64,000 bases of DNA from Coprobacillus cateniformis (GTDB taxonomy: Bacteria; Bacillota_I; Bacilli_A; Erysipelotrichales; Coprobacillaceae): positions 1,766,090 through 1,830,089 of the forward strand of contig NZ_WSNW01000001.1 of the NCBI RefSeq assembly GCF_009767585.1. Reading direction: 5' to 3'. Shown piece by piece: positions 1 through 11,125 of the stretch. Position 1 is the stretch's first letter, and each line of letters opens with the position of its first letter. The translations under genes were made by a program, and so were the position numbers. Under the pieces are notes generated by a model that saw only the letters and a list, made by a program, of their open reading frames with translations, was not told where the DNA came from and did no database searches.

Positions 1-1
1 T

Positions 2-3000
2 TCATTACCAGAAAGTCAGAAAACAAGCATGAAAGTTTCAACTTGGGATAGAGACTGGTATGAAATTGTTATGGAACCAAGAATCTTTCATATCAATAAT
101 TGGGGAAGTGATACACCTATTATTTGGGCACAAAATAGAATTCATTTAGAAAAAGCATGGTTAGTAAGTGCTAGTGAATTTGTCAATACTGATCCACATT
201 CTGAAAATCGTAAGTATGAAACAACGAGTGGTGATGGACTTACAGATGGAAGACCATCTAATCCAAATTACAAAATTAATCCTGGACGTTCATCTGCTAC
301 AGATGAATATCAAAGAAATGATTTACATAAACTTACAGATGATAACTACGAAGTAGCATTAGAATATAATGAAAAGTTCACAACAAAATTACAGGCTCTC
401 AATTATGGGGATTGGGATTTGAGTCAGGGTATAGAGTTTACTTATACAATGCCAAGAGGAATTGAACCACTTATCTTCGATAATGATGGTCATGTTGATA
501 TGAGTAAATTTAAAGCAGAAATTTTAAGTTCTATTAATGGTGTAGATAGTAGTGGAGTCAATGAAGCGTATACGTCATTAGTCTTAAATGATACTAATTT
601 TGCAGTAGAAATTCTACAGCGTCCAACAGATGGAACATATAAGTATAGTGCACCAACACAAGCACAAGATCCAATCTGGAAAACAGCTGATAAAGATGAT
701 TATCCAACTGGAGAAGAAACATCTCCTTGGGTTATTAAAATTATTGTGAAAGAAAATTTAAAGAAATGGTTTAACAGAGGTGCAGATTTAGGATATAAGA
801 TGAATGTCTATATTCCTTCACATGTCTATTCAACAAATGATAATGAAGAATGGTTTGATAGATTACAAACAAGACCATATGTTGAAGATACAACAAATAC
901 TGATCATTATTATTATCAAATTCTTGATATTGATCACTGGGAAGGAACAACACGAGAAAACATGCAGCATAATCAACGTTATGGCATGGATTATATGTGG
1001 TATCGTGGAGATGGAAATACATCAAGTTATTATTTCCGTCATGGTACATATTATTACTACAATGGCTCAATGAATATGCCATATATCAATGGATATAATA
1101 TTCAAAATCAAGAAGTTCGTATTCAAGAGAACGGACAGGGATTCAATATAGGAATCCCTATTGAGAATAATTATTCATATTACTTGGCAAATAATCAAGA
1201 CCGTTATAGTCAAACAGGTACTCGAGCAGTTATGAGAAAACCTCTTCTACGCCAATGGACTACTGTTGGTGATGATAAAACTGGGAAAACGTTATCTGAT
1301 TATTATTTAGAAGCAGAAGGTGGTCAAACTGATTTCAATATTCATGTTGAGAATAAGTACTATTATGATGAATTAGGTTCTGATTGGGAAAATTATTATA
1401 GCAATAGTTATGCAACTGGCTCTAAAGAACAACACAGTTATGCGACAGATGGTGGATCAAGAGGAACATATTATCTACCAGTTGTTACAAATATTCTTCC
1501 ATATGGTATTGCACCAGTTGGCGTAGATAACAGTAGTGGTACATCAAATATAGGAATATTCTCAACCAAAGCAAACGAAAACATAAATCGTGAATTAAAT
1601 TGGGAGTTATTAAATATAGATGGAAGTGCACTTACAGGATCTGAAAAAGATCTCTATGATGTAGAAGTTGAATATATCTATATTCCACGTTTGGATGAAG
1701 ATGGTAACGAAGTTATCAAAGATGGGGAAGTGGTTACCGAAGGAAGATATGTTGTGAGATTCTATGCAAAAGCAAACAGTGAAGCAGGTGACCCAGCATT
1801 AGAAGCAAAAATCAAGTCTGGAGAAGGACGAACATTCTCATTTGAAACCTTTGCATATTCAACACCAAAACTTGATACATTAAGTGGGGACACGCTTTCT
1901 GGTTTAGGTGATTCATTTGAAAACAATTACACATATATTTCAAGCAAGTTAGATAATTTTAAAGCTTTAATAGATGAAGATATACCTACCAATGGTTATA
2001 CTGTTGGTCATAAATCTAATGATCTTTATAAGTATGGAAATTCAAATGCATATTTCAAACCTGATAATCGCTATGATGCCATTATTGAGACAAGAACTGC
2101 AAACAATTCAACAGTTAATTTTGGGAAAATTCCAAATAATATTCTTAATGATAAAATAACTGGTGAAAATCATTATGTTATTGGACAAGGAATGGAGCGT
2201 ATCTACGAAAATGTTCAAAAGGCTAATGGGGATTATGTTTATAATCTTGAAGATTATCGTGAACAAACGGATCCAGATACATTATCAAAGAATAAGATCA
2301 GAGATGCTCTTGTTCTTAAATTCCAGAAAGATAGTTCTGGTACCATTACAGCTCAACAAAATGATTTTAATATGAATCAAGATCAAGTCCATTATGATTA
2401 TGAGGGATCTGGAAAAGAGATTGGTGATGTTGCATTTGTCAATACAACTAAAGTCAGAACAAGTCGACCAAATTTAACATTACAAAATTTTGTAAGTGCT
2501 AATGCTAATGAAGTTGGAAAACAAACACCTACATTAAAGGGAAATGGATCTGAAAATATTCCAGGTTCAACAAATTATACATATGATCATGATATGAATA
2601 ATACAACACCAGAGATTGAAAAGGATTTTGATTATGGTGATGAAGTTTGGTATGAAGCAGTATTAACAAATAAAACAGAGAATACAGATTATGCACGTCA
2701 AGGAAGTATCTATCATTCAAGATTTGTATTTAGTTATCATCTTCCTGATATTGTAACTGCAGCCGATGAAGAAAGTTGGGATCAATGGCGTGATGATGAT
2801 TTCATCATTGAGTTAAGAGATCAAAGTGGTACAGTTAAACAGACAATTACTCCTAGCACTTTAGCTGGTAGTGGATGGGCAATTAGAGTTATCAACAAAG
2901 GTTATCAAAAACAGGCTGATGGTACAGCTAGTCAAGAAGATGATCATACAGGTCAAATCATTACATTTGAATTGATTTCAGCAGCAGATCCGGATTTCGT

Positions 3001-6000
3001 TGATTATGATTCCTATGTACAAGGATATAAACCAGCTGGGTACTTGGCTTACGGTGATACGATATCTTTAAAAATTAGAACACGCATAGACAATAAAGAG
3101 CCTGATGGAATTGATCCTAGTGATCAATCACAACCTGATATTTGGTCAGGATATTATTGTGAAGCATATGCAACAATTCATTCAACAAATAGTGAATATA
3201 TTATGACTCATGATGGTCATATATATAATGATGATGAAAGAAGTCAAATCGCTGGTAGTGATACAATTATTTATGATGGTTATAATCTAAATAAAGATAT
3301 TCTTTCTAAGTATGATAAAACATTTACATTGCAACCACAAACACTGGTGAATTGGAATGATAAAAAAGTCAATGATGAAAAGAATGATGACGGAACATTA
3401 AAGAATGATTATGATCAAGATGGTGAATTTGATGATGCTTATGCCTATGCATCAAGTGCATCTATTCAAGTTCTTAAACCTGAAGCAAGTATTAGAATTG
3501 ATACAAGTCATTTGCGTAAACGCGTAAGTGATGATAATGCTTCAATAGTTGTTATTGATGATGCACATGTTCGTTCAGCAGATGAAATGGATATTCGTAT
3601 TACTCAGGCAGTTAATGAGCAGGCCAATGTCAATCAGTTTATTGCTGGATTAAATATCCCACATCGTGGAACAAATGTTGCAACTTCACAAGTTGCAGGT
3701 GTAGATGCAAGAGAAATGATATCGCATCTTAAGGAAATACGAACTGGGCATTGGGAAGTTCCAGACAATTATCCAAATAAGACTATTTATGATGATCATC
3801 TAAAAGTTTACGTTTATGGACTTTTGGTAAATGATCCATGGTCAATGACAGGATATGTAGATCCTAATTATGTTGATTCACAAAATCAGGCAGTTTGGAC
3901 AATACTTGGAGAATCGGATGGATATAATCTAGATGAAAATGCAATAATTTCAGAGAATCAGATTGATTCAGTCGTCAATGCTTACAAAGCAAGTCACCCA
4001 GATTCTAGTCATGCATCAGTTTACCAATTAAAATGGGTTGTTACAATGGAAGGATTTTCAGCAGATGATGGAGCAACTTATACAGCTAAAGAAGCAGCTA
4101 TTAATTATCCTGTTCCTATTGGTTTAAGAATGGCGATTGATTCAGAAGGGGAAGCTAATAAAGAAATCAATGCTTCTGACCAGGCCCAAAATAATACAGA
4201 TGAAGCTATAATGCATCATTCTGGTGTTGTAGACAATGTTGCTTATGCAAGAGTCGTTACTGGTTCTAAAAATATATCAGACGGTATTGCAAAGCATGTT
4301 AATTACTTTGTCAATACGTATGCAAAATATGATGATTATAAGTACGCAACGATATCTACTTCTAATAGAGCAGGATTCTATATTGATCCTGAACTTCCTA
4401 CTCTTCAAATAGACCTAGAACAAGGTTATTTTAAACCAAAAGTTGAAGAAATAGATGGTCAATATAAAGTCCATTTTGGTTGGGATTATGATAACTCAAC
4501 TATAGATGATGTTTCTAGTACAATGCTGAAATATCGTGTCACAATGTTGAACAAGAAAATAGACAAGGATAGTGGTATTCTTATTCAAGATAATGCAACT
4601 GCCCCAAATATTACATTAGCATTGCCATATAACGAAAAACTAGATACATCAAGACTTCAATATGTAGAATATGATGCACAAGCTAGTGAGAGTCAAGCCC
4701 CAAAAGATTATCTTAATGATTATTATGAAGTATATGATAAGAATCTAGATAAAGAGACTCCATTATGGACATGGTATATTTTAGATGAAAATGGAAATTA
4801 TGTACAAAATACTGGAATAAAAGCAGTTAAAGTTAGTGATGATTCACCTGTTGTCACTTCAAAAGAATTAACGGCGAATAGAAAAGAAAAGAGTAAAATT
4901 CTAAACTTCTACTTTACAGGTGAATTGCAACCAGGTGAAAATTTAAAAGTAGAAGTTATGGTCCCAATTCAACGTATGAATTCAAATGCCATTTCAGCAG
5001 AATTATTACGATGTAAAGCATATACATTCAAGAGTGGTGCATTTAATGCATATACACCAGATCAAGGGAATATGAACTCATCTGCATATGAATATGATTC
5101 ACAAGATATAAATGAAAATGGACAGTATAATGATACTGCCATTACAAAAATGACATCTGCAATTAGTTTTACAACTGTTCAGTCATTAGGACAAACAAAA
5201 CTTGTAGATACAGAACTTGAGAGTAATGTGACAAATGTTCCAGCAGCAGTTAATGAAGGTGGAGATTACACATTCAAGATTTCTTCAGCAAGTTTATCAA
5301 GTGCAGCAAATTATAAATATACAAAGAATATTCTTTATGATGTTCTGCCATATGTTGATGACAATTATGTTTATCAAACAAGAAAAGATGGAGAAAATTT
5401 TATCAATTCAGCGCGTAACTCTAAATGGAATGGATGGATTGATATCAATTCATTGACTGCTATTAAAGCAGAGGCTGGTTCAGATGAACAAGTTATTGCT
5501 CCAACTGAGTACAAGATATGGGTAGGACCATTAGTAGAACAAGATGGAAAAATAGTATTAAACAATGATCTAAATGGATTACCTCAAATCCCAGATGCTG
5601 TTTATATCAGTAATGAAACAAATCTTAAGAACTTAGTAGAGCAAGATTCTGAAAAGAAAAAATATTTTGTAGAACTTGAACAACTGAAGACTTATTTAGA
5701 AACAGTTTCGGAAAGTGAAAAAGAAGAACTTGTCAAAGGAATACGTACTGTATGGTTACAAATGAAAGAAGATTATACAATACAGCCATCTTCTCGTTTA
5801 GAACTACGCTATACAATGCATGCTCCACAGAATGTACCAAAGTATTTAGGAACAATTACACCAAATGCCGATGATGAAAAAGATAGTAATGCTCAAATCA
5901 TTGAAGCAGTTAGAGATTTTACTGGTTGGAATACATTCTTAAGTAGAGGATATTCTGAAGCTAATGTAAAATATGAACATCAAGAAGAAACAGTTGCTGG

Positions 6001-9000
6001 AACTTATGTGAATGCGCCAACAGGGCGAGGATACATAGGAAGTTATATTTGGCAAGATATTGATTTCAATGGTAAAAGAGATGAAGGTACATATGAAGAT
6101 ATATACAATATTGGAAGAGACCTTTTGAAAACACCTAAGTATGACTTAAATAATGATAGTCAATTAGATGATCCAGGTGTCAATGGGGTATTGGTTGAAC
6201 TCTTAAGTGAAAATGGTAGACCTGTGAATAAAGAGGGTGAAGCAGTTGCTAAAGAGAGTGATTTCAATGGTGGAACTGAAACTGGAAAGTATATAGTTCT
6301 TGATGATACAACAGGAAATCCAGTATTGCTTGATCCAGGAACAGATAGAGAGCGATTCCGTTATTCAACAAGTCAGCCTGCGACATACGTGAGTGAAAGT
6401 GATTATTATGGAAATAAGGGGTATTACGTATTCTCTAACTTGAAACCAGGTCAATACAATATGCGTTACACACTTCCAAAAGAGTATGTTGAGTATTCTG
6501 CCACAACTAAGAATTTAAATACGGCTAATATGAATGGAGTAGGAGCGAATATAAATACGCCTGTTGTTGTATACCGTAAGGGGGATGTTGTTTATAATGC
6601 TGCTAAAGATTTAAGTGATACAACGATTAGCAGTGCACAAAAAGCAGCATATCAAGTGAAAGATGATACACTTGTTATCCAGACAGCTGAAAGTATTCAA
6701 GTTACGGCTGTCAATGAGGATAATACAACAATTGATGGTCAAGGTATAACTCCACATCAAAAATATGATCGTATTTCAATGGGATATAACTTGGGTATTG
6801 GTAGAACAAATATGTATAAAGGGACAACTTGGTTGGATGAAACATATCAAGATGCAAATGATGATTTATCAGATGTTACAATTGATGGTATTATGCAAGA
6901 TCCAGATGGATTGAGTGAAAGACGACTTGGCAATATTCGTGTAGAAGTTTATGAAGCTGATCCAGTTACTCAAAAACCAATAAGCTCATCACCAGCAATC
7001 ACTGCTGATGGACAAGTGGCAAGTTATGTCACAAATGAGAATGCTGTCGATGATTTATTAGCAGGTGAATATGAATTTAGATTGGTACCAGGTAAAACTT
7101 ATGTAGTTATAACTACAAATCTTGATAGAAATCTACCATTGAAACCAACAGCTCCAATTTATAGTAATATACCTACAGATGATACAAAATTCAATGATCT
7201 TGTTTTGGAAAACAAAGTTTCCACAACAAAGGCATTTACGGTTCCATATATTATTGGAGAACATGTAGATACATGGAAAGATTATGAAAAAACACATACA
7301 ATTGATTTAGGATTTGTACAATCTTCTAGAGGATTTATTGGTCAAATTGTATGGGATGATAAGAATTACAATGGAATACAAGATCCTGATGAATTAGGAA
7401 TAGAAGATGTAACTGTCACATTAGAAAGTTATTACTACAATAGTGATACAAATCAATGGATTAAATTACCAGATGAGAAAACTGTAAAAACAAATACAGG
7501 TGGTGCATATCAATTTACTGTCAGTACATACTATGATCCAAAAATACCTGATAAAGGACCATATTTAATGGGATATAAGGTGCGTATTGATAAAGATAAG
7601 AATGCTAATTTATTTAAGACATATGCCCCAACATGGCAAAGTGTTGTTAATGATGGAAAACAAAGTGATATGACAGAGGTTCCAAATAATTTAGATCAAT
7701 ATTTATTGACTTCAGATTATGTATTCATAGCTGAAAATAAATCAGATATTACATTGCCTGAACATATTATTGCTTTAAATGGTCGTGAATATGATATTGG
7801 AAATGCTGCAACTAAGAACTATGATGCAGGTCTCAAATTATATGATACTGGTAATTTGGATGGAATTGTCTGGTTAGATTATAACTATGATGGTATTAGA
7901 GATGATGATGAAGTTATTGGCAGTGAACCGACTCCAGAAGAAGAATTATTATCAAAAGTTAAGGTTAAGATTAAGGGATATTATTATGATGGTGGAGTAT
8001 GGAAAGATGCTGCATGGCTTAAAGATGACAGTGCTCTTACATTAGGAACTGATAACTTCTATCACTATGAGTTTAGCGATTTACCAACGTCTATATTAGT
8101 AGGTGGTCAACCATACTTAATGGGGTATAAATTGTTATTAGATTCAGATACAATTGATGAAGTCTTAAAACCTACCCTCAAATATCAGGGAGGTGCTGAT
8201 AAGGATAGCCATTTAGATATATCATCATCAAAAGATTATAATCTTAATAAAGCAAATGAATATATCATTGTTGCCAATGAAGCAAAGAAACACACAGAGA
8301 CAAGTAACTTCCATGATTTGGTTGTTACAGTCAGTGGTCAATCTTATGATATTTTACAACATCAAGATATTTCTTCTTATGATGCTGGGTTATCAAGTGT
8401 AGAACCAGGAGAGTTAAAAGGATATATTTGGATTGATTATAACTATGATGGAATTAAAAACGATACAAAACCAAGTCAAAATGGTATGAGTGATAGTATC
8501 CTTGAGGATATTCAAGTCAATATCAAACAATATGTAGTAAGTGAATCAGCTGGTCACAAGGTTTATACAGAAAATACGTCTTTTGTTCATGCCCCAGCAT
8601 TAACAGATAGTGAAGGTCAATATAACTTTAAAAACTTACCAGCGTATTACATTGATGATGCAGGAAATTATCATTTATATGCTTATCAGTTAACAGTAGA
8701 CCAACAAGTTAATGATGCATTTATGAAAACTGATGATTATAAATTAGGAATTACAAAATATCATCGTGGAAATGAAAGTCATTTAGATAGTGATTGGTCT
8801 CATGATGGAAAATTATTGCATAATGGAATGGACTATTTAATTCTGTTGAATAAAGCAAATGATGATACTCCACCAGCAAATGAAGTTCTTGGTTATGATA
8901 TTGTTAAAGGAAAAGCTTATAGCAATATCAATGCTGGAGCAGCTGTTTATCAAAATGGATTTATAAACGGAATCGTCTTTGAAGATTTAGACTATGATGG

Positions 9001-11071
9001 ATTATTTAATAGTCAAAAAGATAAGCCTTATCAAGATGTGACAGTTGTACTCAAACAATATTACATTGATGATAGAGGAGAATATATAGAGACAGGAATT
9101 AAAGAAGAAGTCAAAACAAATGAGAAAGGTGAGTATTTATTTGATAATTTAGTAACTCATGGTCAATTAGATAATGGAGATACTGTTCTTTATGCATATC
9201 AAATTTCATTATTAGGTTTACCACAAGGATACGCAGTGACAAAATATCATGTTAATGGAGAAAATGGTTATAGTCATATTGATCCAAAAGACAATATTTT
9301 CAAAATGAAAGAAAATAAGAATAAATACATTATTTTGGCTAAAAAATCAAATGATACAACATTAGCACAGTATTTTAACGGTTACGATCTTATTGAAGCA
9401 AATAAACTTAAATCATTTAATGGAGGTCTTACAAAATTCCATCCTGGTTCAATTAGTGGCTATATCTTTGATGACCAAAATTATGATGGAATCTTTAATA
9501 AAGATGAGAGTGGACAAAGTGGCATTAATGTCATGTTAAGTCAGTATGCAAAAGTTCCTGGTGAAGATGAATATATTGCAACTGGAGCAATTGATTTCAA
9601 GGTTACAGACGATAAGGGATATTATCAATTTAATGACTTGGCAACTTGTGGTCTTAATGATGAAGATGAAATGGTGTTATATGCATATCGTGTAACGGTA
9701 AATCAAGATACTTTGCCTGAAGGTTATGGTATAACAAAATATCGTGTTGATACAGATGAACGTAATAGTAAGCTTGAATCGTCTCATTTTGAATTAATAA
9801 GCGAAAGTGAGTATCAATTCCAAGAGAGTTCAGAACCATTTATCATTATTGCTGGACAAACAGATAGTCAGGATATCTCATATTATCAAGAGGGCTATGA
9901 TCTCATTGAAAGTATTCAAGTTGAAGAGTTGAATGGTGGTATCTCAAAAATTCAGACAGGTGAAATTACTGGTAAGATCTTTGATGATATAGAATATGAT
10001 GGACTCTTTAATGATGAAGACTTAGGTAAAGAAGGAATAAAAGTTATTCTTAAACAATTTGTAAATGATCCTGAAACTGGTGAATATCAAGAAACAGATT
10101 TTACGCTTGAAACGATAACAAATCAGAAAGGTGAGTATCAATTTAACAAATTAAAAACTTATGATACAAATGAAGATGGAGAAATTATTTTCTATTACTA
10201 TAACGTATATGTTGATTTAGAATCAATACCAGATAATTATGCAATTACAAAATATCAAGTTCAAGATGAAAAATATAACAATAGTGACTTGATTGCAGAA
10301 ACTGGACTGTTACGTGAAAATGATGAATACATTCTCTTTATTCAAAAAACTAATGATCAAAGTGTTCAATCACAATATAAAGGATTTGACCTTATTAAAG
10401 CTCATCAACTGAATTCATTAGATGGTGGAATTACACAATATGAGTCAGGTAAAATTTGTGGTATTGTATGGTTAGATGCGAGTCAAACTGGAAAGATTGA
10501 TAGATTAGATCCACGATTAGCAAATCAAACTGTAAACTTACAAAGATACTATTATAAAGATGGGCAATGGGTAGAAGATTTAACTATGGTTAAATCAGCA
10601 ACGAGTGATCAAAATGGCTACTATGAATTTAATGATTTAGATTCATATGTAGAAATTGATGAAGAAAAATACCTTGCTGGTTATCAGGCTTATATTCATG
10701 AAGTTCCTTCAGATATGGAAGTTACTGAGCCTTTCAAAAATAATGGGGAAAGTGATAGTAAATTATTAGAAGCAGAATTGCGTCTGAGTCATCCGATGTA
10801 TGAGAAAGATGGATATATGATTGTTGCACAAACATCTCATTCAAGAGCAGACGATATCAACAGTTCTCAATATGTAAAAAATGGCTATGATATTGTTAAA
10901 TCAAAAGATATAGATGATATGAATGCAGGATTCTATCAACTTGCTTCAAATGATAATATAGTTATCACTATTACTGCTGATGATACAACACTTATAGAAT
11001 ATTGTTTATTAGCAATCAGTTCATTTGTAAGTATTTGTGTCATTGCATTTAAGAAACGTAAAGAGGATTAA
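2..11071 (+). CDS. Giant SdrD/Cna-B-like repeat surface protein (5' end outside window)
   Basis: A huge secreted adhesin-type protein; more than 3,680 residues are visible. The reading frame is open from base 2, and the first ATG (base 29) has no Shine-Dalgarno site, so the true start and signal peptide lie upstream. Numbering from that ATG, residues 1-2000 are Tyr/Asp/Asn-rich, probably beta-sandwich regions that I cannot assign. From about 2000 to the end come roughly nine modules that begin with G-x-(I/L)-x-G-x-(I/V)-(W/F)-x-D and carry calcium-loop motifs such as DYNYDGIRDDDE, starting near 2000, 2260 (divergent), 2435, 2609, 2794, 2977, 3141, 3311 and 3474. This is the SdrD B-like/prealbumin-like pattern. 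The C-terminus is one membrane helix (about 3659-3675) followed by KKRKED; I see no LPxTG. Expected role: calcium-stiffened stalk or adhesin on the cell surface. Ligand unknown. Confidence 0.85.
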   Translation, partial: SLPESQKTSMKVSTWDRDWYEIVMEPRIFHINNWGSDTPIIWAQNRIHLEKAWLVSASEFVNTDPHSENRKYETTSGDGLTDGRPSNPNYKINPGRSSATDEYQRNDLHKLTDDNYEVALEYNEKFTTKLQALNYGDWDLSQGIEFTYTMPRGIEPLIFDNDGHVDMSKFKAEILSSINGVDSSGVNEAYTSLVLNDTNFAVEILQRPTDGTYKYSAPTQAQDPIWKTADKDDYPTGEETSPWVIKIIVKENLKKWFNRGADLGYKMNVYIPSHVYSTNDNEEWFDRLQTRPYVEDTTNTDHYYYQILDIDHWEGTTRENMQHNQRYGMDYMWYRGDGNTSSYYFRHGTYYYYNGSMNMPYINGYNIQNQEVRIQENGQGFNIGIPIENNYSYYLANNQDRYSQTGTRAVMRKPLLRQWTTVGDDKTGKTLSDYYLEAEGGQTDFNIHVENKYYYDELGSDWENYYSNSYATGSKEQHSYATDGGSRGTYYLPVVTNILPYGIAPVGVDNSSGTSNIGIFSTKANENINRELNWELLNIDGSALTGSEKDLYDVEVEYIYIPRLDEDGNEVIKDGEVVTEGRYVVRFYAKANSEAGDPALEAKIKSGEGRTFSFETFAYSTPKLDTLSGDTLSGLGDSFENNYTYISSKLDNFKALIDEDIPTNGYTVGHKSNDLYKYGNSNAYFKPDNRYDAIIETRTANNSTVNFGKIPNNILNDKITGENHYVIGQGMERIYENVQKANGDYVYNLEDYREQTDPDTLSKNKIRDALVLKFQKDSSGTITAQQNDFNMNQDQVHYDYEGSGKEIGDVAFVNTTKVRTSRPNLTLQNFVSANANEVGKQTPTLKGNGSENIPGSTNYTYDHDMNNTTPEIEKDFDYGDEVWYEAVLTNKTENTDYARQGSIYHSRFVFSYHLPDIVTAADEESWDQWRDDDFIIELRDQSGTVKQTITPSTLAGSGWAIRVINKGYQKQADGTASQEDDHTGQIITFELISAADPDFVDYDSYVQGYKPAGYLAYGDTISLKIRTRIDNKEPDGIDPSDQSQPDIWSGYYCEAYATIHSTNSEYIMTHDGHIYNDDERSQIAGSDTIIYDGYNLNKDILSKYDKTFTLQPQTLVNWNDKKVNDEKNDDGTLKNDYDQDGEFDDAYAYASSASIQVLKPEASIRIDTSHLRKRVSDDNASIVVIDDAHVRSADEMDIRITQAVNEQANVNQFIAGLNIPHRGTNVATSQVAGVDAREMISHLKEIRTGHWEVPDNYPNKTIYDDHLKVYVYGLLVNDPWSMTGYVDPNYVDSQNQAVWTILGESDGYNLDENAIISENQIDSVVNAYKASHPDSSHASVYQLKWVVTMEGFSADDGATYTAKEAAINYPVPIGLRMAIDSEGEANKEINASDQAQNNTDEAIMHHSGVVDNVAYARVVTGSKNISDGIAKHVNYFVNTYAKYDDYKYATISTSNRAGFYIDPELPTLQIDLEQGYFKPKVEEIDGQYKVHFGWDYDNSTIDDVSSTMLKYRVTMLNKKIDKDSGILIQDNATAPNITLALPYNEKLDTSRLQYVEYDAQASESQAPKDYLNDYYEVYDKNLDKETPLWTWYILDENGNYVQNTGIKAVKVSDDSPVVTSKELTANRKEKSKILNFYFTGELQPGENLKVEVMVPIQRMNSNAISAELLRCKAYTFKSGAFNAYTPDQGNMNSSAYEYDSQDINENGQYNDTAITKMTSAISFTTVQSLGQTKLVDTELESNVTNVPAAVNEGGDYTFKISSASLSSAANYKYTKNILYDVLPYVDDNYVYQTRKDGENFINSARNSKWNGWIDINSLTAIKAEAGSDEQVIAPTEYKIWVGPLVEQDGKIVLNNDLNGLPQIPDAVYISNETNLKNLVEQDSEKKKYFVELEQLKTYLETVSESEKEELVKGIRTVWLQMKEDYTIQPSSRLELRYTMHAPQNVPKYLGTITPNADDEKDSNAQIIEAVRDFTGWNTFLSRGYSEANVKYEHQEETVAGTYVNAPTGRGYIGSYIWQDIDFNGKRDEGTYEDIYNIGRDLLKTPKYDLNNDSQLDDPGVNGVLVELLSENGRPVNKEGEAVAKESDFNGGTETGKYIVLDDTTGNPVLLDPGTDRERFRYSTSQPATYVSESDYYGNKGYYVFSNLKPGQYNMRYTLPKEYVEYSATTKNLNTANMNGVGANINTPVVVYRKGDVVYNAAKDLSDTTISSAQKAAYQVKDDTLVIQTAESIQVTAVNEDNTTIDGQGITPHQKYDRISMGYNLGIGRTNMYKGTTWLDETYQDANDDLSDVTIDGIMQDPDGLSERRLGNIRVEVYEADPVTQKPISSSPAITADGQVASYVTNENAVDDLLAGEYEFRLVPGKTYVVITTNLDRNLPLKPTAPIYSNIPTDDTKFNDLVLENKVSTTKAFTVPYIIGEHVDTWKDYEKTHTIDLGFVQSSRGFIGQIVWDDKNYNGIQDPDELGIEDVTVTLESYYYNSDTNQWIKLPDEKTVKTNTGGAYQFTVSTYYDPKIPDKGPYLMGYKVRIDKDKNANLFKTYAPTWQSVVNDGKQSDMTEVPNNLDQYLLTSDYVFIAENKSDITLPEHIIALNGREYDIGNAATKNYDAGLKLYDTGNLDGIVWLDYNYDGIRDDDEVIGSEPTPEEELLSKVKVKIKGYYYDGGVWKDAAWLKDDSALTLGTDNFYHYEFSDLPTSILVGGQPYLMGYKLLLDSDTIDEVLKPTLKYQGGADKDSHLDISSSKDYNLNKANEYIIVANEAKKHTETSNFHDLVVTVSGQSYDILQHQDISSYDAGLSSVEPGELKGYIWIDYNYDGIKNDTKPSQNGMSDSILEDIQVNIKQYVVSESAGHKVYTENTSFVHAPALTDSEGQYNFKNLPAYYIDDAGNYHLYAYQLTVDQQVNDAFMKTDDYKLGITKYHRGNESHLDSDWSHDGKLLHNGMDYLILLNKANDDTPPANEVLGYDIVKGKAYSNINAGAAVYQNGFINGIVFEDLDYDGLFNSQKDKPYQDVTVVLKQYYIDDRGEYIETGIKEEVKTNEKGEYLFDNLVTHGQLDNGDTVLYAYQISLLGLPQGYAVTKYHVNGENGYSHIDPKDNIFKMKENKNKYIILAKKSNDTTLAQYFNGYDLIEANKLKSFNGGLTKFHPGSISGYIFDDQNYDGIFNKDESGQSGINVMLSQYAKVPGEDEYIATGAIDFKVTDDKGYYQFNDLATCGLNDEDEMVLYAYRVTVNQDTLPEGYGITKYRVDTDERNSKLESSHFELISESEYQFQESSEPFIIIAGQTDSQDISYYQEGYDLIESIQVEELNGGISKIQTGEITGKIFDDIEYDGLFNDEDLGKEGIKVILKQFVNDPETGEYQETDFTLETITNQKGEYQFNKLKTYDTNEDGEIIFYYYNVYVDLESIPDNYAITKYQVQDEKYNNSDLIAETGLLRENDEYILFIQKTNDQSVQSQYKGFDLIKAHQLNSLDGGITQYESGKICGIVWLDASQTGKIDRLDPRLANQTVNLQRYYYKDGQWVEDLTMVKSATSDQNGYYEFNDLDSYVEIDEEKYLAGYQAYIHEVPSDMEVTEPFKNNGESDSKLLEAELRLSHPMYEKDGYMIVAQTSHSRADDINSSQYVKNGYDIVKSKDIDDMNAGFYQLASNDNIVITITADDTTLIEYCLLAISSFVSICVIAFKKRKED

Positions 11072-11077
11072 AACAAG

Positions 11078-11104
11078 CAGCCATGAATTATGTATTCATG
11101 GCTG
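11078..11104 (+). terminator. Perfect 11-bp hairpin after the giant surface gene
   Basis: CAGCCATGAAT pairs perfectly with ATTCATGGCTG around a 5-base loop, 7 bases after the stop codon. The following tail (TATAGTATT) is only weakly U-rich, so it may be a partial terminator or an mRNA-stabilising hairpin between two co-transcribed genes. Confidence 0.5.
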
Positions 11105-11125
11105 TATAGTATTGAGGAGAAAATT

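Noticed and set aside
771..1082. 103-codon minus-strand frame inside the giant surface gene
   Set aside because: Low-complexity His/Tyr/Leu translation, no ribosome-binding site, fully antisense to a clear coding region.
6020..11071. Periodic similarity that could suggest a CRISPR or DNA repeat array
   Set aside because: Repeats are protein-level modules of about 500 bases with diverged DNA, not short identical repeats with spacers.
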